Positions 56,001 through 62,968 of a DNA stretch of 64,000 nucleotides are shown here, piece after piece (position 1 is the stretch's first letter; each line of letters begins with the position of its first letter). The position numbers and the translations under genes were made by a program. Source of the DNA: Austwickia chelonae NBRC 105200 (lineage in GTDB: Bacteria > Actinomycetota > Actinomycetes > Actinomycetales > Dermatophilaceae). The notes below the pieces were generated by a model. That model saw only the letters and a list, made by a program, of their open reading frames with translations. It made no database searches and was not told the DNA's origin. The DNA is taken from NCBI RefSeq assembly GCF_000298175.1, contig NZ_BAGZ01000005.1, positions 186,001 to 250,000 on the forward strand. The letters are read 5' to 3'.

Positions 56001-57112
56001 GCGGACAGCCGCGCGAACAGAGGCAGGACCTCGGTATCCGGCAGACCCATGCCGTTCAGGGCGTCAGCGGCGTCACGGATCTCCCGCTCCCCGGACAGGA
56101 AGACCAAGATGTCATGGCCACCGTCGCCGCCGGTTCCCCCGCTACCGGCAGCACCTCCGCCCTCGGTCCACAGCTCCTCGACGGCCTCACAGATGCCCGT
56201 CACCTGGTCGACCTCGACCTCCAGCGGCGCACCGCCAGGCTTCGAGCTGGGTTCGGTGCGCACCAACGGCCGGTAACGGACCTCGACCGGGAACGTGCGT
56301 CCGGACACCTCGATGATCGGCGCGGGCCGCCCCTCGGCATCGGCGAAATGCGCCGCGAACTTCTCGGGATCGATCGTCGCAGAGGTCACGATGACCTTCA
56401 GGTCCGGACGACGAGGGAGAAGCTGCTTGAGATAGCCGAGGACGAAGTCGATGTTGAGACTACGTTCGTGAGCCTCATCGATGATGATCGTGTCATATCG
56501 GCGCAGGTCACGGTCACGCTGCAGCTCAGCCAGGAGAACGCCGTCAGTCATCACCTTGACGAGGGTGTCGCGCGTCGTGTGATCGGTGAAACGCACCTGG
56601 TAGCCGATGGCCTGGCCGATCTCGACGCCGAGCTCCTCGGCGATGCGTTCGGCGACACTCCGGGCGGCGATCCGACGCGGCTGGGTGTGGCCGATCATGC
56701 CGTTGACCCCGCGGCCCAGCTCCAGGCAGATCTTGGGTAGCTGGGTCGTCTTCCCCGAACCGGTCTCTCCGGCAACGATCACGACCTGATGGTCTCTGAC
56801 GGCCCGGGCGATGTCCTCCCTCCGGGCAGAGACGGGCAGGTCCGGATAAGTGACTGCGGGGACACTCGCGCGCCGTCGTTCACGTGCCGCCTCGCGTCGG
56901 ACGATCCGCTCAGCCCGCTGCTCGGGCGTCTCGGGGCCGCGACGACGACCACGTCGCTGGCCCGCCTCACCACGTGCCTGCTGATCGGAGGCTCTGCTGG
57001 ACGATCGGTCCCCCGACCGCCGGGGAGGCCTTCGACCTCGACCGCCACCGGTCTTGCGACTGGTCGGGTCGGCCGGTTCGTCACGGGGCGGCTGCGGCGG
57101 CTGATATGGCAC
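53051..57112 (-). CDS. hrpA: ATP-dependent RNA helicase HrpA (DEAH box)
   Basis: 1353 aa, full HrpA length. After a basic low-complexity N-terminus (1-80), Walker A AGETGSGKTTQLP, DEAH in IIDEAHERSLNIDFVLGYL, SAT motif VTSATID, and helicase C motif NVAETSLTVPGIRYVVDAG and QRSGRCGRV. Then come HA2, OB and a long C-terminal DUF3418 region (from about residue 720), specific to HrpA. It remodels RNA, and in enterobacteria it rescues stalled ribosomes. The GTG at 57112 has TATCCT (57125-57120) seven bases upstream, so it is probably leaderless. A Gly-rich insert lies near residue 325 (GGGAAGSGGTGGDGG). Confidence 0.95.
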   Translation of the reverse strand: MPYQPPQPPRDEPADPTSRKTGGGRGRRPPRRSGDRSSSRASDQQARGEAGQRRGRRRGPETPEQRAERIVRREAARERRRASVPAVTYPDLPVSARREDIARAVRDHQVVIVAGETGSGKTTQLPKICLELGRGVNGMIGHTQPRRIAARSVAERIAEELGVEIGQAIGYQVRFTDHTTRDTLVKVMTDGVLLAELQRDRDLRRYDTIIIDEAHERSLNIDFVLGYLKQLLPRRPDLKVIVTSATIDPEKFAAHFADAEGRPAPIIEVSGRTFPVEVRYRPLVRTEPSSKPGGAPLEVEVDQVTGICEAVEELWTEGGGAAGSGGTGGDGGHDILVFLSGEREIRDAADALNGMGLPDTEVLPLFARLSAAEQHRVFARHSGRRIVLATNVAETSLTVPGIRYVVDAGTARISRYSQRTKVQRLPIEPISQASANQRSGRCGRVADGIAIRLYAEEEFAGRSEFTDPEILRTNLASVILQMTSLGLGDIARFPFVERPDNRMITDGLRLLHELHAIDPDEPDPRRRLTPVGRQLAAVPVDPRMARMILAAAEEGSLREVLIIVSALSIQDVRERPVDKQTQADQAHARFKDEHSDFVTLLNLWRYLRTAQKEKSGSAFRRMCQAEYLHYLRIREWQDLHRELRAVARDLGLTENTRSADTDAVHRALLTGLLSHVGLRDAEKRDYLGARGARFAIQPGSVLFRRQPDWVMSAELVETTRLWARTNAVTDPDWIERAAQHLVKRSYSEPRWSKSTGSAIATERVTLYGVPLVADRTVQYGRIDPEVSRDLFIRHALVEGDWTTPHRFFHDNRKLVDKLTEWESRARRRDILVEDEDLVEFYDHRIPKEVVSGAHFDAWWKKERRRRPDLLTFTEDLLVAEASGGIDEAFARDYPQAWHQGDMALRLTYQFEPGSDADGVTCHIPLDVLNQVDDVGFDWLVPGLRAELATALLKSLPKAVRKHFVPTPDHARRALDQADPAEGTLAEELARALWVNTGVRVDPTDFDSERLPDHLRMTFRIEDTRRRRLAEGKSLTSLQEQLAPKVRNTMARAAGSLEKNGLTTWSFGPLPDTFEAERGRTTIQGFPALVDEGDTVAVQVLASAAEQESATRLGVRRLLLLNTTAPWQRILGLLTNAQKLALGHNPHGSVPALLDDVLACAVDAIAARIVAAKPGRRIRTEQDFQEALAAVRREVVPQVIEIVELVHPVLDRALAVRLSLDRMRSPAAAELKADLTSQLDALVYKGFVAATGLDQLRHLPRYLAGMIERVEKGALDLRRDAERADQVARVEAERVKVVESLPAGERGAADVRALRWMVEELRVSLFAQRLGTAGPVSEKRIYKAMDAVEDAHAR

Positions 57113-57119
57113 GCTGAAC

Positions 57120-57125
57120 AGGATA
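57120..57125 (-). promoter_or_regulatory. -10 box of hrpA (leaderless)
   Basis: TATCCT on the minus strand, seven bases before the GTG at 57112; no ribosome site. Confidence 0.45.
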
Positions 57126-57255
57126 GGCAGCTATACCGGGTGAGGCTTCCTTCCGGACCGGTCGGCGCATGCTGCGGTGCCAACTCTTCACCCCTCGAGC
57201 AATGAGCGCACCCGGACCCGGCATCGCTCGGCACATTCTCGACGGAGGCCGCGCC

Positions 57256-57261
57256 TAGGCT
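57256..57261 (+). promoter_or_regulatory. -10 box of ABM gene (leaderless)
   Basis: TAGGCT, seven bases before the ATG at 57269. Confidence 0.4.
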
Positions 57262-57268
57262 GACCGTC

Positions 57269-57589
57269 ATGATCCTCATCAACGTGAAGTTCCCCGTCAA
57301 GCCCGAGTATGCCGACCGGTGGCCAGAGATCTCACGCGAGTTCACCCAGGCCACGCTGGCCGAACCGAAGAATCTCTGGTTCGAGTGGAGCCGCAGCGTC
57401 GAGGACTCGAACACCTACGTGCTGATCGAGGCCTTCGAGGACGACGGCGCCGAACCCCATGTTCAGAGCAGCCATTTCGCGCAGATGCAGCAGGAATTTC
57501 CGCAGTATCTGTCCGCGACCCCGCAGATCATCAACACCCAGTTCGAGTCGACCGGATGGGGGCCTATGGGAGAGCTCACCGTCGACTGA
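57269..57589 (+). CDS. Antibiotic biosynthesis monooxygenase (ABM)-domain protein
   Basis: 106 aa, a single dimeric ferredoxin-like ABM domain: ILINVKFPVKPEYADRWPEISREFTQATLAEPKNLWFEWSRS and the paired strand NTYVLIEAFEDDGAEPHVQSSHF. Members include YgiN-type quinol monooxygenases, LsrG and heme-degrading IsdG enzymes; the Asn and Trp of IsdG are not evident. Ends with NTQFESTGWGPMGEL. Function open; a redox role is suggested only weakly by the neighbouring RclA-like gene. Confidence 0.85.
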   Translation: MILINVKFPVKPEYADRWPEISREFTQATLAEPKNLWFEWSRSVEDSNTYVLIEAFEDDGAEPHVQSSHFAQMQQEFPQYLSATPQIINTQFESTGWGPMGELTVD

Positions 57590-57608
57590 CGCGTTTGTCC
57601 CACCCGAC

Positions 57609-57652
57609 GACGGGGCCGCCCCGGACCTCCGCGTCCGAAGGGCGGCCCCGTC
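57609..57652. terminator. Bidirectional terminator between ABM gene and rclA-like gene
   Basis: GACGGGGCCGCCC (57609-57621) and its complement (57640-57652) between convergent genes. Confidence 0.8.
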
Positions 57653-57667
57653 CCTGTCGCGGACGGT

Positions 57668-59026
57668 TCAGATCAGCGGAGCGGTCGTGGCCAGAACCTC
57701 GTTGAAGGCCTCGGTGCTGGAAGGATGCGTCCAGATCCCGTCCCGCAGATCCTCCACCGTGGCGCCCAAGCGGATCGCCAGAGCCACCATGTTGATCAGC
57801 TCCTGCGAATCCGTGCAGAAGAGCGTCGCCCCTAGAACGGTGTGCTCATCGGCATCGATCAAGAACTTGATCAGCCCGTGGGTCTCGCCCAGGATCTTCG
57901 GGCGCGGCATCGCCGCGATGGATGCGACCTTCTTCTTCGCGACCACGACCGTCCGCCCCGATTCACGGGCCTCCTGTTCGGTCATACCCACCTGAGACAA
58001 CGGCGGACTGATGAAAGTACTGCTGGGCACTGCCCGACGGTCAGAGCGTCGACGCTCGCCCGAACCGGCCAGGGCGTCCCAGACGATTCGGAAGTCATCG
58101 AAAGAGATATAGGTGAACTGAGGTCCGCCGTTCACGTCCCCGACCGCGAAGACGCCCTCGGCAGTCGTGCGCAGCTGGTCGTCCACCAGCACGTAACCTC
58201 GTTCGTCGGTATCGATCCCTGCAGTCTCCAGACCGAGACCAACTGTGGCAGGCGCCCTGCCCGTCGCAACCAGCACCGCGTCCGCCTCGAAGCAGGCGTC
58301 GCCAGCCCGCACCTCCACCGAATCCCCCAGATCACGGAATTCCTCGATCTGCAGACCCTGCCGGATGTCGACGCCCCGGTCGGTCAATGTGGCGCGGACC
58401 TCCACCGCCACGTCCCGATCGACTCTGGGAAGGAACTCGGCGCCCGCATCGAGGACGGTCACCGACGAACCGAAGTGAGCGAACATGTTCGCGAACTCGA
58501 GACCGATGAAACCCCCGCCCACGACCACCAGCCGCTCCGGCATCGGATCCACCTGTTGGATCGTGCTGGAATCGAAGATACGAGGACCCTTCGACCCCGG
58601 CACCTCGATCGTGCGGGGAACCGCCCCGGTACCGATGACCACCGTCCCGGCTTCCACCGTGACCTCATCGCCGTTCCGCTCGACCACGACCCGCTTCGGC
58701 CCGACGAAACGCGCATTCCCGTCGAGCACGGTGACCGAGGACGACGAGGCCAGCAGCGCATGGTTCGCACGGTTCAACGCCCCCACCAAGGCATTCCGAC
58801 CTGCCACGGCCTCGGCGAAATAGGTGGCCGGATCGTCAGAATCACGACGCGTCTCTGCGGAGACGATCAGATCCTTCGTGGGGACGCAGCCCACATTGAT
58901 ACAGGTCCCCCCGTACATCTGCGGAGATCTCTCCACCAGCACCACCGAACGACCGGATGCGGCCAGCCGGGCAGCCAAGGTTTTCCCGGCCTTACCCCAT
59001 CCGATCACCAGTATGTCGACCTGCAC
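57668..59026 (-). CDS. rclA: RclA-like pyridine nucleotide-disulfide oxidoreductase
   Basis: About 452 aa. FAD site VIGWGKAGKTLAARLAASG, redox disulfide GGTCINVGCVPTK, NAD site VVVGGGFIGLEFANMFAHFG, and conserved GGPQFTYISFDDFRI, ISPPLSQVGMTEQEARESG and THPSSTEAFNEVL all match E. coli RclA (YkgC), a flavoprotein of hypochlorous acid resistance that reduces Cu(II). Resemblance to mercuric and lipoamide reductases is more distant. The MerA C-terminal Cys pair is absent. The GTG at 59026 is preferred, GTG 59035 possible. It is divergent from fadD, but no RclR-type regulator is nearby. Confidence 0.82.
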   Translation of the reverse strand: MQVDILVIGWGKAGKTLAARLAASGRSVVLVERSPQMYGGTCINVGCVPTKDLIVSAETRRDSDDPATYFAEAVAGRNALVGALNRANHALLASSSSVTVLDGNARFVGPKRVVVERNGDEVTVEAGTVVIGTGAVPRTIEVPGSKGPRIFDSSTIQQVDPMPERLVVVGGGFIGLEFANMFAHFGSSVTVLDAGAEFLPRVDRDVAVEVRATLTDRGVDIRQGLQIEEFRDLGDSVEVRAGDACFEADAVLVATGRAPATVGLGLETAGIDTDERGYVLVDDQLRTTAEGVFAVGDVNGGPQFTYISFDDFRIVWDALAGSGERRRSDRRAVPSSTFISPPLSQVGMTEQEARESGRTVVVAKKKVASIAAMPRPKILGETHGLIKFLIDADEHTVLGATLFCTDSQELINMVALAIRLGATVEDLRDGIWTHPSSTEAFNEVLATTAPLI

Positions 59027-59483
59027 GTCTCCCACCCATCTCTTGGTTCCCGAACCCCGGAAACGTGGATTCCCTACGGGACTCCGGACGCCACCGTGCT
59101 CGATGTCCTTGACGGGCCACGACCGGACATCCACCGCCGCCGTGGCCAGGCCCTCTCCGCGATATCAGGGAAACGGACAGGGCTGCGCGGTGAACAACGG
59201 ACCATGCCCCTGCACCATTCCCGAGCTCATGCGCAAGCCCGTCCACAGATCCGCTCTCACCGGGTCCCCGCCCTCCGGAGCACAGAGATCACCGACCGAG
59301 GCGACGATCCCGGAACAAGTCACACCCCGACAAAAGCCCCAACACGCATCCATCGATGAGAGCCTGAAAGCCAGCCCTAGAGCGGATGCACCGACGCGCC
59401 GCAGCAGCGTGCCGTCCGAGGACGAACACGATGTCGCCCACCAGGTCGTCCCGCCCGACATGGCATGGAGCGAAGGAGTCGGC

Positions 59484-61358
59484 ATGAGCAGTTCCGAAGC
59501 GACACAAGAAAAGATCGATCGAGAGATCTTGGAGAACCGCAGGCCGAGCATCGCACACGTCTTCCGCGACCGGGTCCTTGCCTCAGGAGACCTAGTCGCC
59601 TACAAGTACTTCAAGGAGGACACCCTCGTCGATGTCACCTGGGCGGAGACCAGGGATCTCGTCTGGGCTTGGGCTGCCGGCCTGCTCGCTCTGGGCGTAC
59701 GGATCGGCGACCGTGTCGCCATCGCCTCCGCGACCCGCTTCGAATGGATCGTCGCCGACCTGGCGGTGATGTGCGCAGGGTGCGCCACCACCACGGTCTA
59801 CCCCACGACGAATGCCGGCGACGTCGCCTATCTCCTGGCTGATTCCGGCTCCGGCATCGTCTTCGCCGAGGATGCCGGCCAGGTCGCGAAATTACGGACC
59901 CGACGTCACGAGATCCCCCAAGTCACCCGGGTCGTCTGTTTCGACGATGCGTCACTGTCCGACAACGATGACGGCTGGGTCATCACCGTGGACGAGCTCG
60001 CCGAGATGGGGGACGAATTCCTCCACCACCGTCCCACCGCCGTCGACGAACGCATCGACGCACTCACCTCCCGGCATCTGGCCACCATCATCTACACCTC
60101 TGGGACGACCGGGCCACCCAAGGGGGCGGAGCTCACGCACGACGCCTTCGTCTGGGCCGGAGCAGCTATCGCCTCGATCAACCTGATGACCGAGGACGAT
60201 CTGCAATATCTGTGGCTGCCGCTCTCCCACGTCTTCGGCAAGGTGCTCTTGTCCATCCCGATCCAGATCGGCTTCCCCACTGCGGTGGACGGGCGGTTGG
60301 ACAGGATCGTCGACAATCTGGCCGTCGTCCGGCCTACGTGGATGGGCGCGGCCCCTCGCATCTTCGAGAAGGTGAAAGCCAAGGTCGGCATGACCTTCGA
60401 CGAAGCCACCGGGGTGAAGGCCGCCCTCATCCGCTGGGCGCTCGGGGTCGGCCAACAGGTCGCGGTCCATCGGCAGGCAGGGCGGAAGCTACCGCCTCTG
60501 CTGCTGATGCAACATGCTCTCGCCGACGCTCTCGTGCTGAGCAAGGTCAGAGAGCGATTCGGCGGCCGGATCCGTTTCTTCATCTCCGGTTCGGCCCCGC
60601 TCGATCCTGAGGTGGGCTGGTGGTTCGCTGCTTTCGGGCTGCTCATCTGCGAGGGTTACGGGTTGACGGAGACTGCAGCGCTGACCACCGTCAACCGCCC
60701 CCATGCCGGCTGCTTCCGTTTCGGATCCATCGGTTGGCCGGCACCGGGGACCGAGGTCAAGATCGCCGCGGACGGTGAGGTCTTGGTCAAAGGGCCGGGG
60801 GTCATGTCTGGTTATCACCACAAACCTGAGGCCACCCGCGAGGTGTTCACCGAGGACGGTTTTTTCTGCACCGGTGACATCGGGGAGATCGACGACTACG
60901 GATTCGTCACGATCACCGACCGGAAGAAGGACCTCTTCAAGACTTCAGGCGGCAAGTACATCGCGCCGGCCCAGATCGAAGCCCAGTTCAAAGGACTGTG
61001 TCCCTACGTCAGCCAGTTCCTGGTCATCGGAGCCGGCAAGCCCTTCGCGAGCGCTCTGGTCACACTCGACGAGGAAGCGATCGCCGCCTGGGCTGCCAGG
61101 AACGGGATGGCAGGCTGCTCCTACGAACAGGTCGTCACCTCGCCTGCAGCGCGCGAACTGGTCCAGGGGTACATCGACCAGTTGAACGCGGGGCTCAACC
61201 GTTGGGAGACCGTCAAACAGTTCTCCCTCCTGGAGCGCGATCTGTCGATCGAGCACGAGGAGCTGACCCCGAGCATGAAATTACGTCGACGGGCCGTGCT
61301 CGAGCATTTTCCCGAGCACATCGAACGGATGTACGACGAGTCACGTCGACCCGGTTAG
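59484..61358 (+). CDS. fadD: Long-chain fatty-acid-CoA ligase (FadD15-like)
   Basis: A 624-aa ANL enzyme that activates fatty acids to acyl-CoA via acyl-AMP. AMP motif IIYTSGTTGPPKGAELTH, LPLSHVFGKVL, FFISGSAPLDPEVGWWF, ICEGYGLTETAAL, FCTGDIGEIDDYGFVTITDRKKDLFKTSGGKYIAP and catalytic Lys in SMKLRRRAVLEHF. Similar to actinobacterial FadD15/AMP-forming synthetases. The ATG at 59484 has AAGGAG; ATG 59461 is also in frame. The frame continues to 58824 but overlaps rclA antisense and is not used. Likely feeds FadAB. Confidence 0.95.
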   Translation: MSSSEATQEKIDREILENRRPSIAHVFRDRVLASGDLVAYKYFKEDTLVDVTWAETRDLVWAWAAGLLALGVRIGDRVAIASATRFEWIVADLAVMCAGCATTTVYPTTNAGDVAYLLADSGSGIVFAEDAGQVAKLRTRRHEIPQVTRVVCFDDASLSDNDDGWVITVDELAEMGDEFLHHRPTAVDERIDALTSRHLATIIYTSGTTGPPKGAELTHDAFVWAGAAIASINLMTEDDLQYLWLPLSHVFGKVLLSIPIQIGFPTAVDGRLDRIVDNLAVVRPTWMGAAPRIFEKVKAKVGMTFDEATGVKAALIRWALGVGQQVAVHRQAGRKLPPLLLMQHALADALVLSKVRERFGGRIRFFISGSAPLDPEVGWWFAAFGLLICEGYGLTETAALTTVNRPHAGCFRFGSIGWPAPGTEVKIAADGEVLVKGPGVMSGYHHKPEATREVFTEDGFFCTGDIGEIDDYGFVTITDRKKDLFKTSGGKYIAPAQIEAQFKGLCPYVSQFLVIGAGKPFASALVTLDEEAIAAWAARNGMAGCSYEQVVTSPAARELVQGYIDQLNAGLNRWETVKQFSLLERDLSIEHEELTPSMKLRRRAVLEHFPEHIERMYDESRRPG

Positions 61359-61377
61359 GTCACGCAAATTTTTCCCC

Positions 61378-61421
61378 GGAGCCTGTCCCGGGCATCAGTC
61401 GTGGTGTCCGGGACAGGCTCC
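61378..61421. terminator. Bidirectional terminator between fadD and metY
   Basis: GGAGCCTGTCCCGG (61378-61391) pairs perfectly with 61408-61421, between convergent genes; TTTTT is found at the left edge, useful for metY. Confidence 0.85.
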
Positions 61422-61429
61422 AGTCCGTG

Positions 61430-62740
61430 TCAGGCCGCAGCAGCGGCGAATCCCCGGTCGAGATCGGCAAGGATGTCGTCGATATGTTCGAGACCGACAG
61501 CCAGACGGATCAGACCCGGCGTAACTCCCGCGCCTGCCCGGTCTTCGTCGCTGCCCTGGCTGTGCGTGGTCGACGCGGGATGGATGACGAGGGAACGCAC
61601 GTCGCCGATGTTGGCGACATGGCTGTGCAGTTCCAAGGCGTCGACGAAGCGTCGGCCTGCGTCCAAGCCACCGGTGATCTCGAAGCTGAAGGCCGCGCCG
61701 GACCCTCTGGGACAGTATTTCCTGGCCCGTTCGAAATCACGGTTCCCTTCGAGCGAGGCATAGTTCACCGACTCGACCTGCGGGTGCCGGCTCAGATGTT
61801 CGACGACCTTACGGGTGTTGTCGACATGCCTTTCCATCCGGAGGGAAAGTGTCTCCAACCCGAGGGACAGCAGGAAGGAATTGAAAGGGGAGACAGCTGC
61901 GCCCGTGTCCCTCAGCAGATCGACCCGTGCTTTGAGGATGAACGACATGTTCGCGCCGAAGGGCGACCCCACACCGAGGTCACGCCCGTAGACGAGTCCG
62001 TGGTAACTCTCCGCGGGTGTATTGAACTGCGGGAACTTCTCCGGTTCCCGGGTGTAGTCGAAGGTCCCGGCGTCGACGAGCGCGCCGACGAGCGAGGTGC
62101 CGTGTCCGCCGAGGTACTTCGTGGCCGAGTGGATCACCACGTCTGCGCCGTACTCGATCGGACGGATCAGATAAGGCGTCGCGACCGTGTTGTCGACGAA
62201 CAACGGCACTCCCGCTTCGTGGGCGATCCCCGCGACGGCCTCGACGTCCAACACCTGCTGGTCGGGATTGGAGATGGTTTCACCGAAGGCGATCTTCGTA
62301 TTCGGACGGAAAGCAGCTCGCCACTGGTCGAGGTCGGCCGGGTCCTGCACGAAGGTCGTCTGGATACCCAGGCGTGGAAGCGTGTACTTGAGCAGGTTGT
62401 ACGTGCCGCCGTAGAGTGCCGCGCTCGCCACGACGTGGTCGCCCGCCTGGGCGACGTTGAGGATCGCGTACGTCGTCGCAGCCGTTCCGCTCGCCACCAG
62501 CAGGGCGCCGACCCCACCCTCGAGGGACGCGAGACGGTTCTCCACGACCTCGGTGGTCGGATTGCCCAAGCGGGTGTAGATCGGTCCCAGGTCGGCGAGG
62601 GCGAACCGGTTGGCCGCGGTCTCGGCGTCCTGGAAGACATAACTGGTGGTTTGGAAGATCGGCAGCGCGCGTGCACCCGTCGCCGGGTCGGGGCTCTGTC
62701 CGGCGTGGATCTGGCGAGTTTCGAAGGCCCAGTCGGTCAT
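61430..62740 (-). CDS. metY: O-acetylhomoserine sulfhydrylase
   Basis: 436 aa, PLP-dependent Cys/Met metabolism family. Makes homocysteine directly from O-acetylhomoserine and sulfide. FETRQIHAGQSPDPATGARALPIFQTTSYVF opening, NPTTEVVENRLASLEGG, PLP lysine in SATKYLGGHGTSLVG, and SPFGANMSFILKARVDLLRDTGAAVSPFN, which separates MetY from cystathionine gamma-synthase. The ATG at 62740 follows AAGGAG. The leader resembles a SAM riboswitch. No metX lies within the window upstream. Confidence 0.94.
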   Translation of the reverse strand: MTDWAFETRQIHAGQSPDPATGARALPIFQTTSYVFQDAETAANRFALADLGPIYTRLGNPTTEVVENRLASLEGGVGALLVASGTAATTYAILNVAQAGDHVVASAALYGGTYNLLKYTLPRLGIQTTFVQDPADLDQWRAAFRPNTKIAFGETISNPDQQVLDVEAVAGIAHEAGVPLFVDNTVATPYLIRPIEYGADVVIHSATKYLGGHGTSLVGALVDAGTFDYTREPEKFPQFNTPAESYHGLVYGRDLGVGSPFGANMSFILKARVDLLRDTGAAVSPFNSFLLSLGLETLSLRMERHVDNTRKVVEHLSRHPQVESVNYASLEGNRDFERARKYCPRGSGAAFSFEITGGLDAGRRFVDALELHSHVANIGDVRSLVIHPASTTHSQGSDEDRAGAGVTPGLIRLAVGLEHIDDILADLDRGFAAAAA

Positions 62741-62744
62741 GTCG

Positions 62745-62875
62745 CTCCTTGGGACGAGAAGTGGCACGTGCCTCGCGCACCGCGGCGGATGGTGCGGGGT
62801 CTCGAAACGTCCACGGCGGACCGTGCACCGACCAGCGAGCCGGGGATTTGTGCTGACACCTCCAGCGTAGCGAGA
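62745..62875 (-). promoter_or_regulatory. SAM-riboswitch-like leader of metY (SAM-I/IV clan), altered
   Basis: On the minus strand 62860-62829 reads GGTGTCAGCACAAATCCCCGG followed by CTCGCTGGTCGG, which lines up with the conserved half of actinobacterial SAM-IV leaders (GCCAGC..CAAGCCCCGGCTnGCTGGCCGG). The following core, normally CAACCCTCC..GCGGTGGGGTGCCCCGGGTGA, is replaced by TGCACGGTCCGCC and GTGGACGTTTCGAGACC. Either a divergent or a degenerate riboswitch. A covariance search would settle it. Confidence 0.45.
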
Positions 62876-62968
62876 AAGGTCTGGAGGCGAGGTCTCCGTC
62901 TTGGGCGGGGGCTACAGGCAGAGGCGAAGGCCCGGCAGGGTGTCATCCGCTACCGGGTATGCCCGCTG

